Source of the DNA: an uncultured Prevotellaceae bacterium | GTDB taxonomy: Bacteria > Bacteroidota > Bacteroidia > Bacteroidales > Bacteroidaceae | Length of the DNA: 64,000 nt | Direction of reading: 5' to 3' | NCBI GenBank assembly: GCA_902776475.1 | Contig: CACYQD010000001.1 | Coordinates: forward strand, 62,001-126,000 | Shown here: in pieces, positions 1 to 10,126 of the stretch | Layout: each line of letters opens with the position of its first letter | Position numbering within the stretch: the stretch's first letter is position 1 | The notes under the pieces: generated by a model | The model's database searches: none | Seen by the model: the letters and a program-made list of their open reading frames with translations, nothing else | Told to the model about the DNA's origin: nothing | Position numbers and translations under genes: made by a program

Positions 1-865
1 CGTATGGTATGGTGGTCTCGACAATGGGCTTGAGCGAGGTGCCCAAAGTAATGGTGCGCCATGGTGTGACACCGGGCAGTGCGATGCCCGGAGCAGAAGT
101 GCCGATGCCGTTGAACTCACCTTGTTCGGGGAAGGCGATGGTATAACCCTGCGCAGGGTTGTAGTCGCTCAGGCGCGAACCACAGTAATCACTCGACACC
201 CCAGTCTCACTCACCAAGGCCCATCCCTGGTCGCCTATGCGGAAGAGGCAGGGGAAGGTGTAGCCCAGGCCAAACCGCGACTTAGCCGTCATCGGAGCAT
301 CGGCGGTATATTCCTCCTCATAAGAGGGTTTGGTGCGCTCCCATCCAGTGAACGGACCGATCTGCGGACAGAGAAAGGTCGTCGTACCATCGGGGAAGCG
401 GAATGAGGTTGCCTCGCTCTGGATGATGGCGCACTTGGGGTTGTCGTCTTTCTGCCGTGGCATAGCGTAGCGGAATGCGATATCGTTGTTGGAAACCACA
501 AAAGTGACCGTCATGCGCAAGCCTTTGGCATTGGTGTAATCCACTTCCAGCTGGTTGGCCACGAAATGGACATGGGATGTCTTGGTCTGCGCCATCGTAT
601 AATCCTTCTCCACCTTCGACAACCGTGTGGCCTCTATTGACAGGCCCGTGGTGAAATCGCCCACATCGGAGCGGAAACCCAGGGCGGAGGGCATCAGCAT
701 CTGCACTCCCTCATAAAGCACCTCATAGGAAGGTTTTCCTTCATCGAGTTTCACATCAACCGCCAATTTCCCGTCGGGTGACTTCACAGTATGGGTGACA
801 GCCATGGCTTTGGAACAAGTCAGAATCATTGCCAATAACGGCAGTAAAAACAATACTTTCTTCAT
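1..865 (-). CDS. GH97-family glycoside hydrolase, N-terminal part (runs off the left edge)
   Basis: Translating the minus strand from the ATG at 865 gives an open frame of 288 codons with no stop to base 2, so the 3' end lies outside. It opens with a lipoprotein- or Sec-type leader (MKKVLFLLPLLAMILTCSKA), followed by residues typical of the GH97 N-terminal beta-sandwich: a segment beginning VKSPDGKLAVDV, then YEVLYEG, ALGFRS and later FVVSNNDIAFRYAMP. GH97 enzymes (SusB type) are periplasmic exo-alpha-glucosidases or alpha-galactosidases acting on imported oligosaccharides. The catalytic barrel is not in view, so substrate and retaining or inverting subtype cannot be told. A TTTG-N19-TAATTTTG promoter lies 19 bp upstream. 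Confidence 0.82.
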   Translation of the reverse strand, partial: MKKVLFLLPLLAMILTCSKAMAVTHTVKSPDGKLAVDVKLDEGKPSYEVLYEGVQMLMPSALGFRSDVGDFTTGLSIEATRLSKVEKDYTMAQTKTSHVHFVANQLEVDYTNAKGLRMTVTFVVSNNDIAFRYAMPRQKDDNPKCAIIQSEATSFRFPDGTTTFLCPQIGPFTGWERTKPSYEEEYTADAPMTAKSRFGLGYTFPCLFRIGDQGWALVSETGVSSDYCGSRLSDYNPAQGYTIAFPEQGEFNGIGTSAPGIALPGVTPWRTITLGTSLKPIVETTIPY

Positions 866-883
866 AACGCCTGATTTTTGGTG

Positions 884-914
884 CAAAATTAGTGAAAGGC
901 GAACACAAAACAAA
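884..914 (-). promoter_or_regulatory. Consensus promoter of the GH97 gene
   Basis: On the minus strand a -33 TTTG (911-914) and a -7 TAATTTTG (884-891) are separated by 19 nt, an exact match to the Bacteroidetes TTTG/TAnnTTTG pattern. Transcription would start about 10 nt before the GH97 ATG, giving a very short leader. Confidence 0.65.
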
Positions 915-962
915 ATGAATGGCGATTCTTTTTTGCGGCTGATTCATGCAGGAATTGATTTA

Positions 963-1035
963 GTAGAGACGTCACACTGTGGCGTCTCAAAAGTCATGGG
1001 CGAAAAATAGAGACGCCACAATGTGACGTCTCTAC
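963..1035. repeat. REP-like double hairpin (inverted pair of palindromic arms)
   Basis: Two 26-nt arms, 963-988 and 1010-1035, are inverted copies of each other with one mismatch, separated by 21 nt. Each arm is itself an imperfect hairpin: GAGACGTCACA faces TGTGGCGTCTC in the left arm. The element fills the gap between the divergently read GH97 promoter and the 3' end of nagB, where it may also help terminate or stabilise nagB mRNA. No repeat-associated transposase is in the window. Confidence 0.7.
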
Positions 1036-1061
1036 AATATGATGCACTAAAAAATGGCGGA

Positions 1062-1856
1062 TTAAATCAGATTGTCCTTCTCGATGTCCTTGAAATACTT
1101 ATAGGTGCCCACTTTCAGTTCGTCAGTGGCAGGCTCGTCGCAGACGATGATGCCATGCTGATGCATCTGGAGCGCACTAATGGTCCACATGTGGTTGACA
1201 CTGCCCTCGACTGCTGCCTGAAGGGCACGGGCCTTGTGGTGGCCGTTGACAAGGATCATCACCTCGCGGGCAGCCATCACTGTACCCACACCGACGGTAA
1301 GGGCGAGTTTGGGCACCTTGTTGATGTCGTTGTCGAAGAAACGGGAGTTGGCGATGATGGTATCAGTGGTCAGGGTCTTGACACGGGTCTTGGAAGAAAG
1401 AGAGGAACCCGGCTCATTGAAAGCGATATGGCCGTCAGGGCCGATGCCGCCGATGAAAAGGTCGATGCCGCCAGCCTCGGCGATCATCTCCTCATAGTGG
1501 GCGCATTCTGCAGCCAAATCCTCAGCATTGCCGTTGAGGATATGGATGTTCTCTTTCGGGCAGTCGATGTGGTCGAAGAGGTTGCGGGCCATAAATGAAT
1601 GGTAGCTCTCAGGATGGTCTTCCGGCAGGTTGACATACTCATCCATATTGAAGGTGAGCACGTTTTTGAAAGACACCCTGCCCTCTTTGTTGGCTTTCAC
1701 CAGTTCGGCATACATGCCCTCGGGCGATGAACCAGTGGGAAGTCCAAGTACAAACGGTTTTTCGGGAGTCGGATTGGCGGCGTTGATGCGCTCGATGACA
1801 TGCTCGGCAGCCCATTTCGACATGTTCTGATAGTTGTTCTCAATAATTACTCTCAT
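1062..1856 (-). CDS. nagB: Glucosamine-6-phosphate deaminase NagB
   Basis: Converts glucosamine-6-phosphate to fructose-6-phosphate and ammonia in the cytoplasm, the step that feeds amino sugars into glycolysis. The 264-residue length is that of the family. The substrate loop GLPTGSSP is at residues 38-45. The catalytic residues fall at the same numbers as in E. coli NagB: Asp72 (in NMDEY), Asp141 and His143 (in GPDGH) and Glu148. It stands alone, with the GH97 gene downstream and hflX divergent upstream. A long leader upstream contains its own promoter and an intrinsic terminator (described separately), so attenuation or a leader RNA is possible. A GH20 hexosaminidase elsewhere in the window could supply GlcNAc. 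Confidence 0.96.
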   Translation of the reverse strand: MRVIIENNYQNMSKWAAEHVIERINAANPTPEKPFVLGLPTGSSPEGMYAELVKANKEGRVSFKNVLTFNMDEYVNLPEDHPESYHSFMARNLFDHIDCPKENIHILNGNAEDLAAECAHYEEMIAEAGGIDLFIGGIGPDGHIAFNEPGSSLSSKTRVKTLTTDTIIANSRFFDNDINKVPKLALTVGVGTVMAAREVMILVNGHHKARALQAAVEGSVNHMWTISALQMHQHGIIVCDEPATDELKVGTYKYFKDIEKDNLI

Positions 1857-1933
1857 TGTTGTATGATTTATTTAAAATGATGATTATCCAAGGAAATGGC
1901 AGCAAAACGTTTGCTTTTGTCAAATTTTGGTTG

Positions 1934-1963
1934 CAAAAATAATATTTTTCAAAAAAAAACAAG
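1934..1963 (-). promoter_or_regulatory. Probable proximal promoter of nagB
   Basis: The minus strand carries a perfect -7 TATTTTTG at 1934-1941, with a weaker CTTG at 1960-1963 at 18-nt spacing. It lies downstream of the intrinsic terminator at 1993-2020, so nagB could be transcribed from here even if upstream transcription stops. Confidence 0.45.
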
Positions 1964-1992
1964 AAAAAAGACAAAAAAAACATATATGTGCA

Positions 1993-2020
1993 CAAAAAAA
2001 ACCTCGACATCACGTCGAGG
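1993..2020 (-). terminator. Rho-independent terminator within the nagB upstream region
   Basis: The stem is CCTCGAC (2002-2008) and GTCGAGG (2014-2020) with a 5-nt loop. Read on the minus strand, the stem is followed by eight T residues. No protein gene ends here. The transcript it stops must start in the 270 bp between hflX and this point, which fits the consensus promoter at 2088-2119. Confidence 0.75.
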
Positions 2021-2081
2021 TTTCCCATTTTTGAATGTTTCAGCAGTTAGTCTATGTAGTCATTATTCTGAAAATCGTTTT
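1993..2081 (-). ncRNA. Predicted ~90-nt small RNA or nagB leader attenuator
   Basis: A perfect minus-strand promoter (TTTG-N20-TATTTTTG) and a strong intrinsic terminator are about 65 bp apart, and no reading frame longer than a few codons lies between them. The simplest reading is a free small RNA of roughly 85-90 nt. The alternative is a conditional terminator in the 5' leader of nagB, since the transcript points toward it. I recognise no known RNA family. Exact ends are inferred from the promoter and T run. Confidence 0.5.
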
Positions 2082-2087
2082 GCACTG

Positions 2088-2119
2088 CAAAAATAGATAT
2101 AAAATTGATATAAATCAAA
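2088..2119 (-). promoter_or_regulatory. Consensus promoter upstream of the predicted small RNA
   Basis: The -33 TTTG (2116-2119) and -7 TATTTTTG (2088-2095) are separated by 20 nt on the minus strand, an exact Bacteroidetes consensus. It fires away from hflX toward nagB. Confidence 0.65.
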
Positions 2120-2292
2120 TATTTGTTTCTTTTTGGCCCAAAAATCAACGTAAACGTTTACAATGGAATACACTGAAATGAGACAAATAGAAAAAAGTTT
2201 GATACATTCCGAGCATTTTCTTGTCAAAAATGCACCTTATTTAATACTTTTTTCGTACTTTCGCAGTTGATATATACGGATCACAACATTGT

Positions 2293-3546
2293 ATGAAAGA
2301 ATTCATTATCTCAGAAGTAAAAGCCGAGACTGCCATCCTTGTCGGTCTCATCACCAAGGACCAGGATGAAGCCAAGACCAAGGAGTATCTTGACGAACTG
2401 GAGTTTCTGGCCGACACCGCGGGCGCAGTCACCGTGAAGCGCTTCACGCAGCGCGTGGGCGGTCCCAGTCAGGTGACCTACGTCGGAAAAGGAAAACTGG
2501 AGGAAATCAGAGACTATATCCAGGCCGAGGAAGACGCGGAACGCGAAGTGGGCATGGTGATCTTCGACGATGAGCTTTCAGCAAAGCAGATCCGCAACAT
2601 CGAATCGGTGCTGAAGGTGAAAATCCTTGACCGCACCTCTCTCATCCTCGACATCTTCGCCATGCGCGCCCAGACCGCCAATGCCAAGACACAGGTGGAA
2701 CTGGCCCAGTACCGCTATATGCTGCCGCGCCTGCAGCGGTTGTGGACACACCTTGAGCGTCAAGGAGGCGGATCAGGTTCCGGCGGTGGAAAAGGCAGTG
2801 TGGGACTGCGTGGACCAGGTGAGACTCAGTTGGAAATGGACCGCCGCATCATCCTGCAGCGCATGACTCTCCTCAAGCAGCGCCTGGCAGAAATCGACAA
2901 GCAGAAGACCACGCAGCGCAAGAACCGCGGACGGCTGATCCGCGTGGCACTGGTGGGCTATACCAATGTGGGCAAATCGACCATCATGAACCTCTTGTCG
3001 AAGAGCGAGGTGTTTGCGGAGAACAAGTTGTTCGCCACCCTCGACACCACCGTGCGCAAAGTGGTGGTGGACAATCTTCCCTTCCTGTTGGCCGACACCG
3101 TGGGATTTATCCGGAAGTTGCCCACCGACCTGGTAGACTCCTTCAAATCCACCCTCGACGAGACCCGCGAGGCCGACCTGCTGCTGCATGTGGTTGATAT
3201 CTCCCACCCCGACTTCGAAGAACAAATACAAGTTGTGGAGAAGACCCTTGGCGAACTGGGATGCAGCGACAAGCCCATGATGATCGTGTTTAACAAGATT
3301 GATGCCTATCACTGGACGGACAAGGAGCCCGATGACCTCACACCACCCACCAAGGAGAACATCACACTGGAGGAACTCAAGCACACCTGGATGGCCAAGC
3401 TCAATGAGAACTGCCTCTTTATCTCCGCGAAGGAGAAAATCAACATCGAGGAATTGCGCAGCACGCTCTACGCCAAGGTCAGGGAGTTGCATGTGCAGAA
3501 ATACCCCTACAACGATTTTCTCTATCCGTCGGGGGATGAAGATTGA
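2293..3546 (+). CDS. hflX: Ribosome-associated GTPase HflX
   Basis: HflX splits stalled or stressed 70S ribosomes and binds near the peptidyl-transferase centre. The 417 residues show the HflX order: an N-terminal glycine-rich nucleotide-binding domain (TYVGKGKLEEI near residue 62), a helical linker with the signature GPGETQLE at 174-181, then the G domain with G1 GYTNVGKST at 222-230, G3 DTVGF and G4 NKID. The C-terminus ends soon after the G domain, as in short Bacteroidetes versions. A -7 like TACTTTCG lies at 2256-2263. The DUF4954 gene follows after 101 nt. Confidence 0.95.
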   Translation: MKEFIISEVKAETAILVGLITKDQDEAKTKEYLDELEFLADTAGAVTVKRFTQRVGGPSQVTYVGKGKLEEIRDYIQAEEDAEREVGMVIFDDELSAKQIRNIESVLKVKILDRTSLILDIFAMRAQTANAKTQVELAQYRYMLPRLQRLWTHLERQGGGSGSGGGKGSVGLRGPGETQLEMDRRIILQRMTLLKQRLAEIDKQKTTQRKNRGRLIRVALVGYTNVGKSTIMNLLSKSEVFAENKLFATLDTTVRKVVVDNLPFLLADTVGFIRKLPTDLVDSFKSTLDETREADLLLHVVDISHPDFEEQIQVVEKTLGELGCSDKPMMIVFNKIDAYHWTDKEPDDLTPPTKENITLEELKHTWMAKLNENCLFISAKEKINIEELRSTLYAKVRELHVQKYPYNDFLYPSGDED

Positions 3547-3647
3547 CCCAACAGGCGGATGGTGTTTCCAGCCGTTGACAGCCAACTTCTATTTGACCCC
3601 AATCCGCTGCTTCAAAGAAAAATACACATTAAATATATAAATAGTTT

Positions 3648-5501
3648 ATGGAATACAGACAATTGACCCAAGAGGAGATCAGAATCCTCGAAGCAAGAGG
3701 CTGCAAAGCCGAAGACTGGGACTTGGTGACCGTGGCACCAGGATTCGACCCCAACTACGTCAGAAACACATCCTTCTATGGAGATGTAAGGATGGGCTAT
3801 TTCGAGAAGGAAATCGAAGTAAGCAAAGGTTTCGTGAAGCACTGCGGTATCAAGAACACCACATTGAGAAATGTCACGATGGGCAACAATTGCCTGATTG
3901 AGAACATCGGCAACTTCATCAACAACTACACCATAGGTGACAACTGCTATATCAGCAACGTCAACACCATCGAGACCACGGAGGGAGCCACTTTCGGCGA
4001 AGGCAACCTCATCTCCGTGCTCAACGAGGTGGGCGACGGCAACGTGATGCTCTTCGACGGACTGACCAGCCAGCTGGCTGCCTTCATGGTGAAATACTAC
4101 CGCGACAAGGAACTGATGAATATCATCCTCGACCTCATCCGCAAGGAGGTGGAGGCCAGCGTGCCCGATCGAGGCACCATCGGCGACAATGTCAAGGTCA
4201 TCAACACCGGAGAAATCACCAACACCCACATCAACGACGACTGCGAGATCAACGGGGCCTGCCGACTGAGCGACTGTTCCATCAAGAGCATACCCGAGGC
4301 CAGCGTCTATATCGGGTCGGGTGTGATCTGTGAGAACTCCATCATCTATGACGGCAGTTCAATCCTCAACAGCGTGAAACTCGAGAACTGCTTCGTGGGC
4401 GAGGCCTGCAAGATCACAAACGGTTTCGCTGCAGAAAACAGCATCTTCTTCGCCAACAGTTTCATGTCGAACGGCGAGGCCTGCGCCGCCTTCTGCGGTC
4501 CGTTCTCCGCCAGCCACCACAAGAGTTCGCTGCTCATCGGAGGCATGTTCTCCTTCTACAACGCAGGTTCGGCCACCAACTTCAGCAACCACGCCTACAA
4601 GATGGGGCCCATGCACTACGGCACACTGGAACGAGGCGTGAAGACCGCCAGCGGAGCCTATATCCTCATGCCCGCCACCATCGGCACGTTCTCCGTGTGC
4701 TTCGGCAAACTGATGTATCACCCCGACACCCGCAACCTGCCCTTCTCTTACCTCATCGCCTACGGCGACACGATGTACCTCAACCCCGCCCGCAACATCA
4801 CCACCGTGGGTCTCTACCGCGACATCCGCAAATGGCCCAAGCGCGACAAGCGTCCACACAGCGGTCAGAAGAGCATCGTCAACTTCGACTGGCTGAGTCC
4901 GTTCTCCGCCGGCGAGATCCTCGAGGGCAAGAAGGTGCTCGAACGGCTCCGCAAAGCCTCCGGTGAACGGGTGTCCACATACAACTACCACGAATACGTC
5001 ATCAAGGCCAACCACCTCAGGCTCGGTATCGAACTCTATGACATGGCCCTCCGCATCTACATGGGAGCCGTGCTCAAGCGCCATAAGCTCGAACTGCCCA
5101 AGAGTCCGATCGGCACTGGAAAGTGGAACGACCTCTCCGGACTCCTGCTCCCCGAGACCGAGGAACTGCGGCTCATCGACGACATCAAGAACGGTGTCAT
5201 CATCGATATCTACGACATCCTCGACCGCTTCGCAGAAATTGACCGCAACTACTCTGAATACCGCTGGACCTGGACCTACCGCATGATCCTCGACTACTAT
5301 GGACTGGAGACTCTCACTGAAGAAGATGCCAAGCGTATCCATGAGGACTATATCATCGCACGCCGCAAGTGGATCTCGGAAATCCGCAAGGACGCCGAGA
5401 AGGAATTCACCCTCGGCGATGTCGATCAGGAAGTGCTCGACAACTTCCTCCACCAGCTCGACCAGGAGATGGCCTTTGAGAACGAAAACAAATTTGAATA
5501 A
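3648..5501 (+). CDS. DUF4954-family protein with a left-handed beta-helix
   Basis: The 617-residue protein has no signal peptide. Its first half shows hexapeptide-like turns of the acyltransferase beta-helix type (for example TLRNVTMGNNCLIENIG and NYTIGDNCYISNV near residues 75-105), and its C-terminal third is helical and charged. This matches a family conserved in Bacteroidetes and annotated DUF4954. A sugar-nucleotide acyl- or nucleotidyltransferase role is often suspected from the fold, but no catalytic residue can be named here. It sits 24 nt upstream of the M16 peptidase and may share a transcript with it. Confidence 0.8.
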   Translation: MEYRQLTQEEIRILEARGCKAEDWDLVTVAPGFDPNYVRNTSFYGDVRMGYFEKEIEVSKGFVKHCGIKNTTLRNVTMGNNCLIENIGNFINNYTIGDNCYISNVNTIETTEGATFGEGNLISVLNEVGDGNVMLFDGLTSQLAAFMVKYYRDKELMNIILDLIRKEVEASVPDRGTIGDNVKVINTGEITNTHINDDCEINGACRLSDCSIKSIPEASVYIGSGVICENSIIYDGSSILNSVKLENCFVGEACKITNGFAAENSIFFANSFMSNGEACAAFCGPFSASHHKSSLLIGGMFSFYNAGSATNFSNHAYKMGPMHYGTLERGVKTASGAYILMPATIGTFSVCFGKLMYHPDTRNLPFSYLIAYGDTMYLNPARNITTVGLYRDIRKWPKRDKRPHSGQKSIVNFDWLSPFSAGEILEGKKVLERLRKASGERVSTYNYHEYVIKANHLRLGIELYDMALRIYMGAVLKRHKLELPKSPIGTGKWNDLSGLLLPETEELRLIDDIKNGVIIDIYDILDRFAEIDRNYSEYRWTWTYRMILDYYGLETLTEEDAKRIHEDYIIARRKWISEIRKDAEKEFTLGDVDQEVLDNFLHQLDQEMAFENENKFE

Positions 5502-5525
5502 TTTCAGTTCAAAAACCTTCATACT

Positions 5526-8435
5526 ATGTTGAAAAAACTGCTTTTTTCCGCTTTGATGGCGACGATGACCCTCGCCGTCTCAGCCAAGGACTACAAATAC
5601 ACCACCGTGCCGGGAGACCTGACTCAGACACGCATCTACACCCTCGACAATGGGTTGAAGGTCTATTTGTCGGTCAACAAGGAGACACCCCGCCTGCAGG
5701 CCAACATCGCCGTGAGGACGGGATCACGCAACGACCCCGCCGAGACGACGGGTCTTGCCCACTATCTCGAGCACCTCATGTTTAAAGGTACGAAACAGTT
5801 TGGCGTCACCGACCCCGTGGCCGAGGCACCCTACCTTGACGACATCGAGGCCCGCTATGAAGTCTACCGCACGCTGACCGACCCGGAGGCACGCCGGAAG
5901 GCCTACCACGAGATCGACAGCGTATCGCAGTTGGCCGCCCGTTACTTCATCCCCAACGAATACGACAAGCTCATGTCTGCCATCGGCAGCGAAGGCACCA
6001 ACGCCTATACCAGCAACGATGTGACCTGCTATGTGGAGAACATCCCGAGCAACGAGATCGAAAACTGGGCACGCGTGCAGTCGGACCGTTTCCAGAACAT
6101 GGTCATCCGCGGCTTCCACACCGAACTGGAAGCTGTCTATGAGGAGAAGAACATCGGCATGGCCCAAGACCAGCGGAAGATGTGGGAGGCCATCTATGCC
6201 AAACTGTTCCCCACACATCCCTATGGCACCCAAACCACCATCGGCACCCAGGAGCACTTGAAAAACCCGTCGATCACCAATATCAAGAACTATTTCAACC
6301 GCTACTATGTGCCCAACAACGTGGCCATCTGCATGGCCGGTGATTTCGATCCCGATGAGGTCATCGCCATCATCGACAAATACTTCGGTTCGTGGCGCCG
6401 CAACGCCAATCTCTCCAGACCGGATTTCGCTCCACTGAAACCCATCATGTCACCTCAGGACACCACCGTCGTGGGCAAAGAGGCAGAATACCTGATGATG
6501 GGATGGCGCTTCGGACAGGCCAATCTCGGACAATGCGACACGCTCGACATCATCAGCAGCGTGCTCGCCAATGGCAAATGCGGACTCTTTGAGGTGGATC
6601 TCGAACAGAAAATGAAACTCATGGGCGCCGGCGCAATGACCGACGAGATGACCGACTACACCCCCTTCATCCTCTACGGCTATCCCAAGGAAAACCAGAC
6701 CCTCGAAGAGGTGCGCGCACTGCTCCTCGAAGAGATGGAGAAGCTGAAGAGAGGCGAGTTTGACGATGCGCTGATCCCTGCCGTTGTGAGCAACGAGAAA
6801 CTCAGCTTCTACCGCAGCATACAGAACAACCGTTCGCGGGCGAGCATGATGGTCGATGCCTTCATCAACCAGAAAGACTGGGCAGACGTGGCCAACCGTG
6901 TGGATAAAATCTCGAAAATCACGAAAAAAGACGTGGTGGATTTCGCCAACAAGTATTTCGGCAACAACTATGTCTGCGTCTATAAGCGCACAGGAACCGA
7001 CCTGACACAGGTGAAGATCGACAAGCCTGAAATCACGGCCATCCCCACCAACCGTGACCTGAGCAGCCAGTTCCTCAACGACATCAAGAACGCTTACGTG
7101 AAACCCATCGAGCCACGCTTCCTCGACTTCCAGAAAGACCTCACCGTGACCACCACGAAGCGCGGACTGCCCCTGCTTTACAAGCACAACGATGAGGACG
7201 GGCTCTTCACCCTGGCTTTCGTCTTCGACATGGGTGAGGAAAGTGACGTCAACCTCGACTACGGACCCTCGTACATGGAGTATGTCGGCACCGACAAGAA
7301 AAGCGTCGGCCGCATCAAGCAAGACTTCTATGAGCTGGCTTGCAGCTACTCCATCAGCGTTGACAACTTCATGACCACCATCTCACTCACCGGACTGGAC
7401 GAGAAACTGCCAGAGGCACTCGCTCTGCTGGAAGACTTCATCCAGAATGCCAAAGCCGATCCTGACACCTGGCAACAGTTCGTGGAACTGCTGAATAAGT
7501 CGCGTGAGGACGCCAAGAAAAACCAGAGTTCCAACTTCTCTGCCCTGCGCAACTATGTCATGTATGGCGAGTACAACCCCACACGCAACATCCTCAGCAC
7601 CCAGCAACTCAGCAGCGCCGACCCGCAGATGTTTCTCAACCTCATCGCCGGCCTGAAGAAATACAAGCACACGGTCATGTATTATGGTCCACGCCAGCTG
7701 AAAGACCTCGACAAACTGGTCACCAAGACCCATAAGACCGCCAAGGCCAGCAAACTCGCTCCCGTCATCCCCGGACGGGAATACACCGAACAGACCACTC
7801 CGCGCAACGAGGTGTATATCGCCCCCTACGAGGCCAAGAACATCTACATGATCCAGTATCACAATGAGAACAAGCCATTCAGCCTCGATGAGATGCCTGT
7901 CAAGAGCATGTTCAACGAGTATTTCGGCGGCGGAATGAACACCATCGTCTTCCAGGAACTGCGTGAGAGCCGCGGACTGGCCTACAGCGCTGCGGCAAGT
8001 TACAGCACTCCATTCCGCACCAATCATCCTGAGTATTACATCACCTATATCGTATCACAAAACGACAAGATGATGGACTGCATCAAGGTGTTCAACAACA
8101 TTCTCGACACCATCCCCCAGAGCCAGTCAGCTTTCGACATCGCCAAGCAGAGCGCCATGAAGAGTTTCCAAACGGCTCGCACGACCAAATTCAGGATTCT
8201 CAATAACTACTACATGGCCAAAAAGCGCGGCTTTGACTTCGACATCAACGAGCGCATCTATAAGGCTCTGCCCAATGTCACCCTCCAGGACATCGTCAAC
8301 TTCGAGCGCAAGAACATGGTCAACAAGACCTACAAATACATCATCCTGGGCGATGAGAAAGAACTCGACATGGAGGCCCTGGGCAAAATCGGTCCCATCC
8401 ACCGACTCAGCACCGAACAGATCTTCGGATATTAA
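5526..8435 (+). CDS. M16-family zinc metallopeptidase (insulinase/pitrilysin type)
   Basis: A secreted or periplasmic peptidase of 969 residues. The leader is MLKKLLFSALMATMTLAVSA. The inverted zinc motif HxxEH is intact as HYLEH at residues 79-83, with a downstream glutamate in the EEKN segment as the expected third ligand. The second half (from about residue 530) carries the inactive M16 C-terminal repeat with the substrate-binding RESRGLAYS segment. Such two-lobed, clam-shell enzymes degrade peptides a few tens of residues long. It follows the DUF4954 gene by 24 nt and precedes fumarase by 32 nt. Confidence 0.93.
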   Translation: MLKKLLFSALMATMTLAVSAKDYKYTTVPGDLTQTRIYTLDNGLKVYLSVNKETPRLQANIAVRTGSRNDPAETTGLAHYLEHLMFKGTKQFGVTDPVAEAPYLDDIEARYEVYRTLTDPEARRKAYHEIDSVSQLAARYFIPNEYDKLMSAIGSEGTNAYTSNDVTCYVENIPSNEIENWARVQSDRFQNMVIRGFHTELEAVYEEKNIGMAQDQRKMWEAIYAKLFPTHPYGTQTTIGTQEHLKNPSITNIKNYFNRYYVPNNVAICMAGDFDPDEVIAIIDKYFGSWRRNANLSRPDFAPLKPIMSPQDTTVVGKEAEYLMMGWRFGQANLGQCDTLDIISSVLANGKCGLFEVDLEQKMKLMGAGAMTDEMTDYTPFILYGYPKENQTLEEVRALLLEEMEKLKRGEFDDALIPAVVSNEKLSFYRSIQNNRSRASMMVDAFINQKDWADVANRVDKISKITKKDVVDFANKYFGNNYVCVYKRTGTDLTQVKIDKPEITAIPTNRDLSSQFLNDIKNAYVKPIEPRFLDFQKDLTVTTTKRGLPLLYKHNDEDGLFTLAFVFDMGEESDVNLDYGPSYMEYVGTDKKSVGRIKQDFYELACSYSISVDNFMTTISLTGLDEKLPEALALLEDFIQNAKADPDTWQQFVELLNKSREDAKKNQSSNFSALRNYVMYGEYNPTRNILSTQQLSSADPQMFLNLIAGLKKYKHTVMYYGPRQLKDLDKLVTKTHKTAKASKLAPVIPGREYTEQTTPRNEVYIAPYEAKNIYMIQYHNENKPFSLDEMPVKSMFNEYFGGGMNTIVFQELRESRGLAYSAAASYSTPFRTNHPEYYITYIVSQNDKMMDCIKVFNNILDTIPQSQSAFDIAKQSAMKSFQTARTTKFRILNNYYMAKKRGFDFDINERIYKALPNVTLQDIVNFERKNMVNKTYKYIILGDEKELDMEALGKIGPIHRLSTEQIFGY

Positions 8436-8467
8436 ACTATACCCAATAACACTAATTCTAAAACATT

Positions 8468-10117
8468 ATGGCAAAAACACCCGAATTCAAGTACGCACCC
8501 ATGTTTCAACTGGGTGAAGACAAAACCGAGTACCGCCTGCTGACCAAGGAAGGCGTCAGCGTGGGCGATTTCGAAGGGCATCCCATCCTGAAAGTGAGCA
8601 AGGAAGCCCTGACGCTCCTCGCACAACAGGCATTCCACGACGTGGAATTCATGCTGCGCCGCGAGCACAACGAGCAAGTGGCAGCCATCCTCCGCGACCC
8701 TGAGGCCAGCGAGAATGACAAATACGTGGCCCTGCAGTTCCTGCGCAACGCCGAAGTCTCCTGCCTGGGAGTCCTTCCTTTCTGCCAGGACACCGGCACT
8801 GCTATCATCCATGGAGAGAAAGGACAACAGGTATGGACCGGTTTCGAAGACGAGGAAGCCCTGAGCCTGGGCGTTTACAACACGTTTACACAAGACAACC
8901 TGCGCTATTCACAGAACGCTCCACTCAACATGTATGACGAGGTGAACACCCGTTGCAACCTTCCCGCCCAGATTGACATCGAGGCCACAGAGGGTATGGA
9001 ATACCGCTTCGTGATGGTTGCCAAAGGTGGAGGTTCAGCCAACAAGACCTATTTCTACCCGATGACCAAGGCCACCATCCAAAATGAGGGCACACTGCTA
9101 CCCTTCCTCGTTGAGAAGATGAAGTCGCTGGGCACCGCAGCCTGTCCTCCCTACCACATCGCCTTCGTCATCGGCGGTACCTCTGCCGAGAAGAACCTGC
9201 TCACCGTGAAGCTGGCCAGCATCAAATACTATGACGGACTGCCCACGACTGGTGATGAGACCGGACGTGCCTTCCGTGATGTCGAACTGGAGAAAAAGCT
9301 CCTCGTCGAGGCACAGAAAATCGGTCTTGGCGCTCAATTCGGCGGCAAGCATCTCGCCCACGACATCCGTGTCGTCCGTCTGCCCCGCCATGGAGCCTCC
9401 TGCCCCATCGGCATGGGTGTCTCCTGTTCCGCCGACCGCAACATCAAAGCCAAGATCAATGCCGACGGCGTGTGGCTGGAGAAGATGGACAACCATCCCA
9501 GCGAACTGATTCCGGCAGAGTTCTGCAAGGCCGGTGAGGGAACCGACAACATCGTGATCGACCTCGACAAAGGTATTGACTCCGTGAGGGCTGAACTCAC
9601 AAAATATCCTGTGAGCACCCGTGTCAACCTCAAGGGAACCATCATCGTGGCCCGCGACATCGCCCACGCCAAACTGAAAGCCCGTCTGGATGCCGGCGAA
9701 GAGATGCCCGCCTACTTCAAGGATCATCCCATCCTCTATGCTGGTCCGGCCAAGACTCCGGAGGGCTATCCCTGCGGTTCGATGGGACCCACCACGGCCA
9801 ACCGCATGGACCCGTATGTTGATGAGTTCCAGGATCATGGCGCATCTCTGGTGATGATTGCCAAGGGCAACCGCACACAGACTGTCACCGATGCCTGCCA
9901 GAAACATGGAGGTTTCTACCTCGGATCGATCGGCGGCGTGGCCGCAGTCCTCTCACAGTCGAGCATCAAATCGATTGAGTGTGTGGAATATCCCGAACTG
10001 GGCATGGAAGCCATCTGGAAGATTGTGGTGGAAGACTTCCCCGCATTCATCCTGGTTGACGACAAAGGCAACGACTTCTTCAAGCAGTTAAAGCCCTGGG
10101 CTCCCTGCAAAGGATAA
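8468..10117 (+). CDS. Class I (4Fe-4S) fumarate hydratase
   Basis: Interconverts fumarate and malate in the cytoplasm, part of the reductive branch to succinate used by fermenting Bacteroidales. The 549 residues cover both domains of the one-chain FumA/FumB type. The first cluster ligand is Cys106 in PFCQDTGTA, equivalent to Cys105 of E. coli FumA, and further conserved cysteines lie in AACPPYH and ASCPIGMG. The C-terminal domain contains the [20 protein letters not shown] region. The enzyme is oxygen-sensitive, in keeping with an anaerobe. A palindromic repeat immediately downstream probably ends the transcript. Confidence 0.95.
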   Translation: MAKTPEFKYAPMFQLGEDKTEYRLLTKEGVSVGDFEGHPILKVSKEALTLLAQQAFHDVEFMLRREHNEQVAAILRDPEASENDKYVALQFLRNAEVSCLGVLPFCQDTGTAIIHGEKGQQVWTGFEDEEALSLGVYNTFTQDNLRYSQNAPLNMYDEVNTRCNLPAQIDIEATEGMEYRFVMVAKGGGSANKTYFYPMTKATIQNEGTLLPFLVEKMKSLGTAACPPYHIAFVIGGTSAEKNLLTVKLASIKYYDGLPTTGDETGRAFRDVELEKKLLVEAQKIGLGAQFGGKHLAHDIRVVRLPRHGASCPIGMGVSCSADRNIKAKINADGVWLEKMDNHPSELIPAEFCKAGEGTDNIVIDLDKGIDSVRAELTKYPVSTRVNLKGTIIVARDIAHAKLKARLDAGEEMPAYFKDHPILYAGPAKTPEGYPCGSMGPTTANRMDPYVDEFQDHGASLVMIAKGNRTQTVTDACQKHGGFYLGSIGGVAAVLSQSSIKSIECVEYPELGMEAIWKIVVEDFPAFILVDDKGNDFFKQLKPWAPCKG

Positions 10118-10126
10118 GAAGTCATC

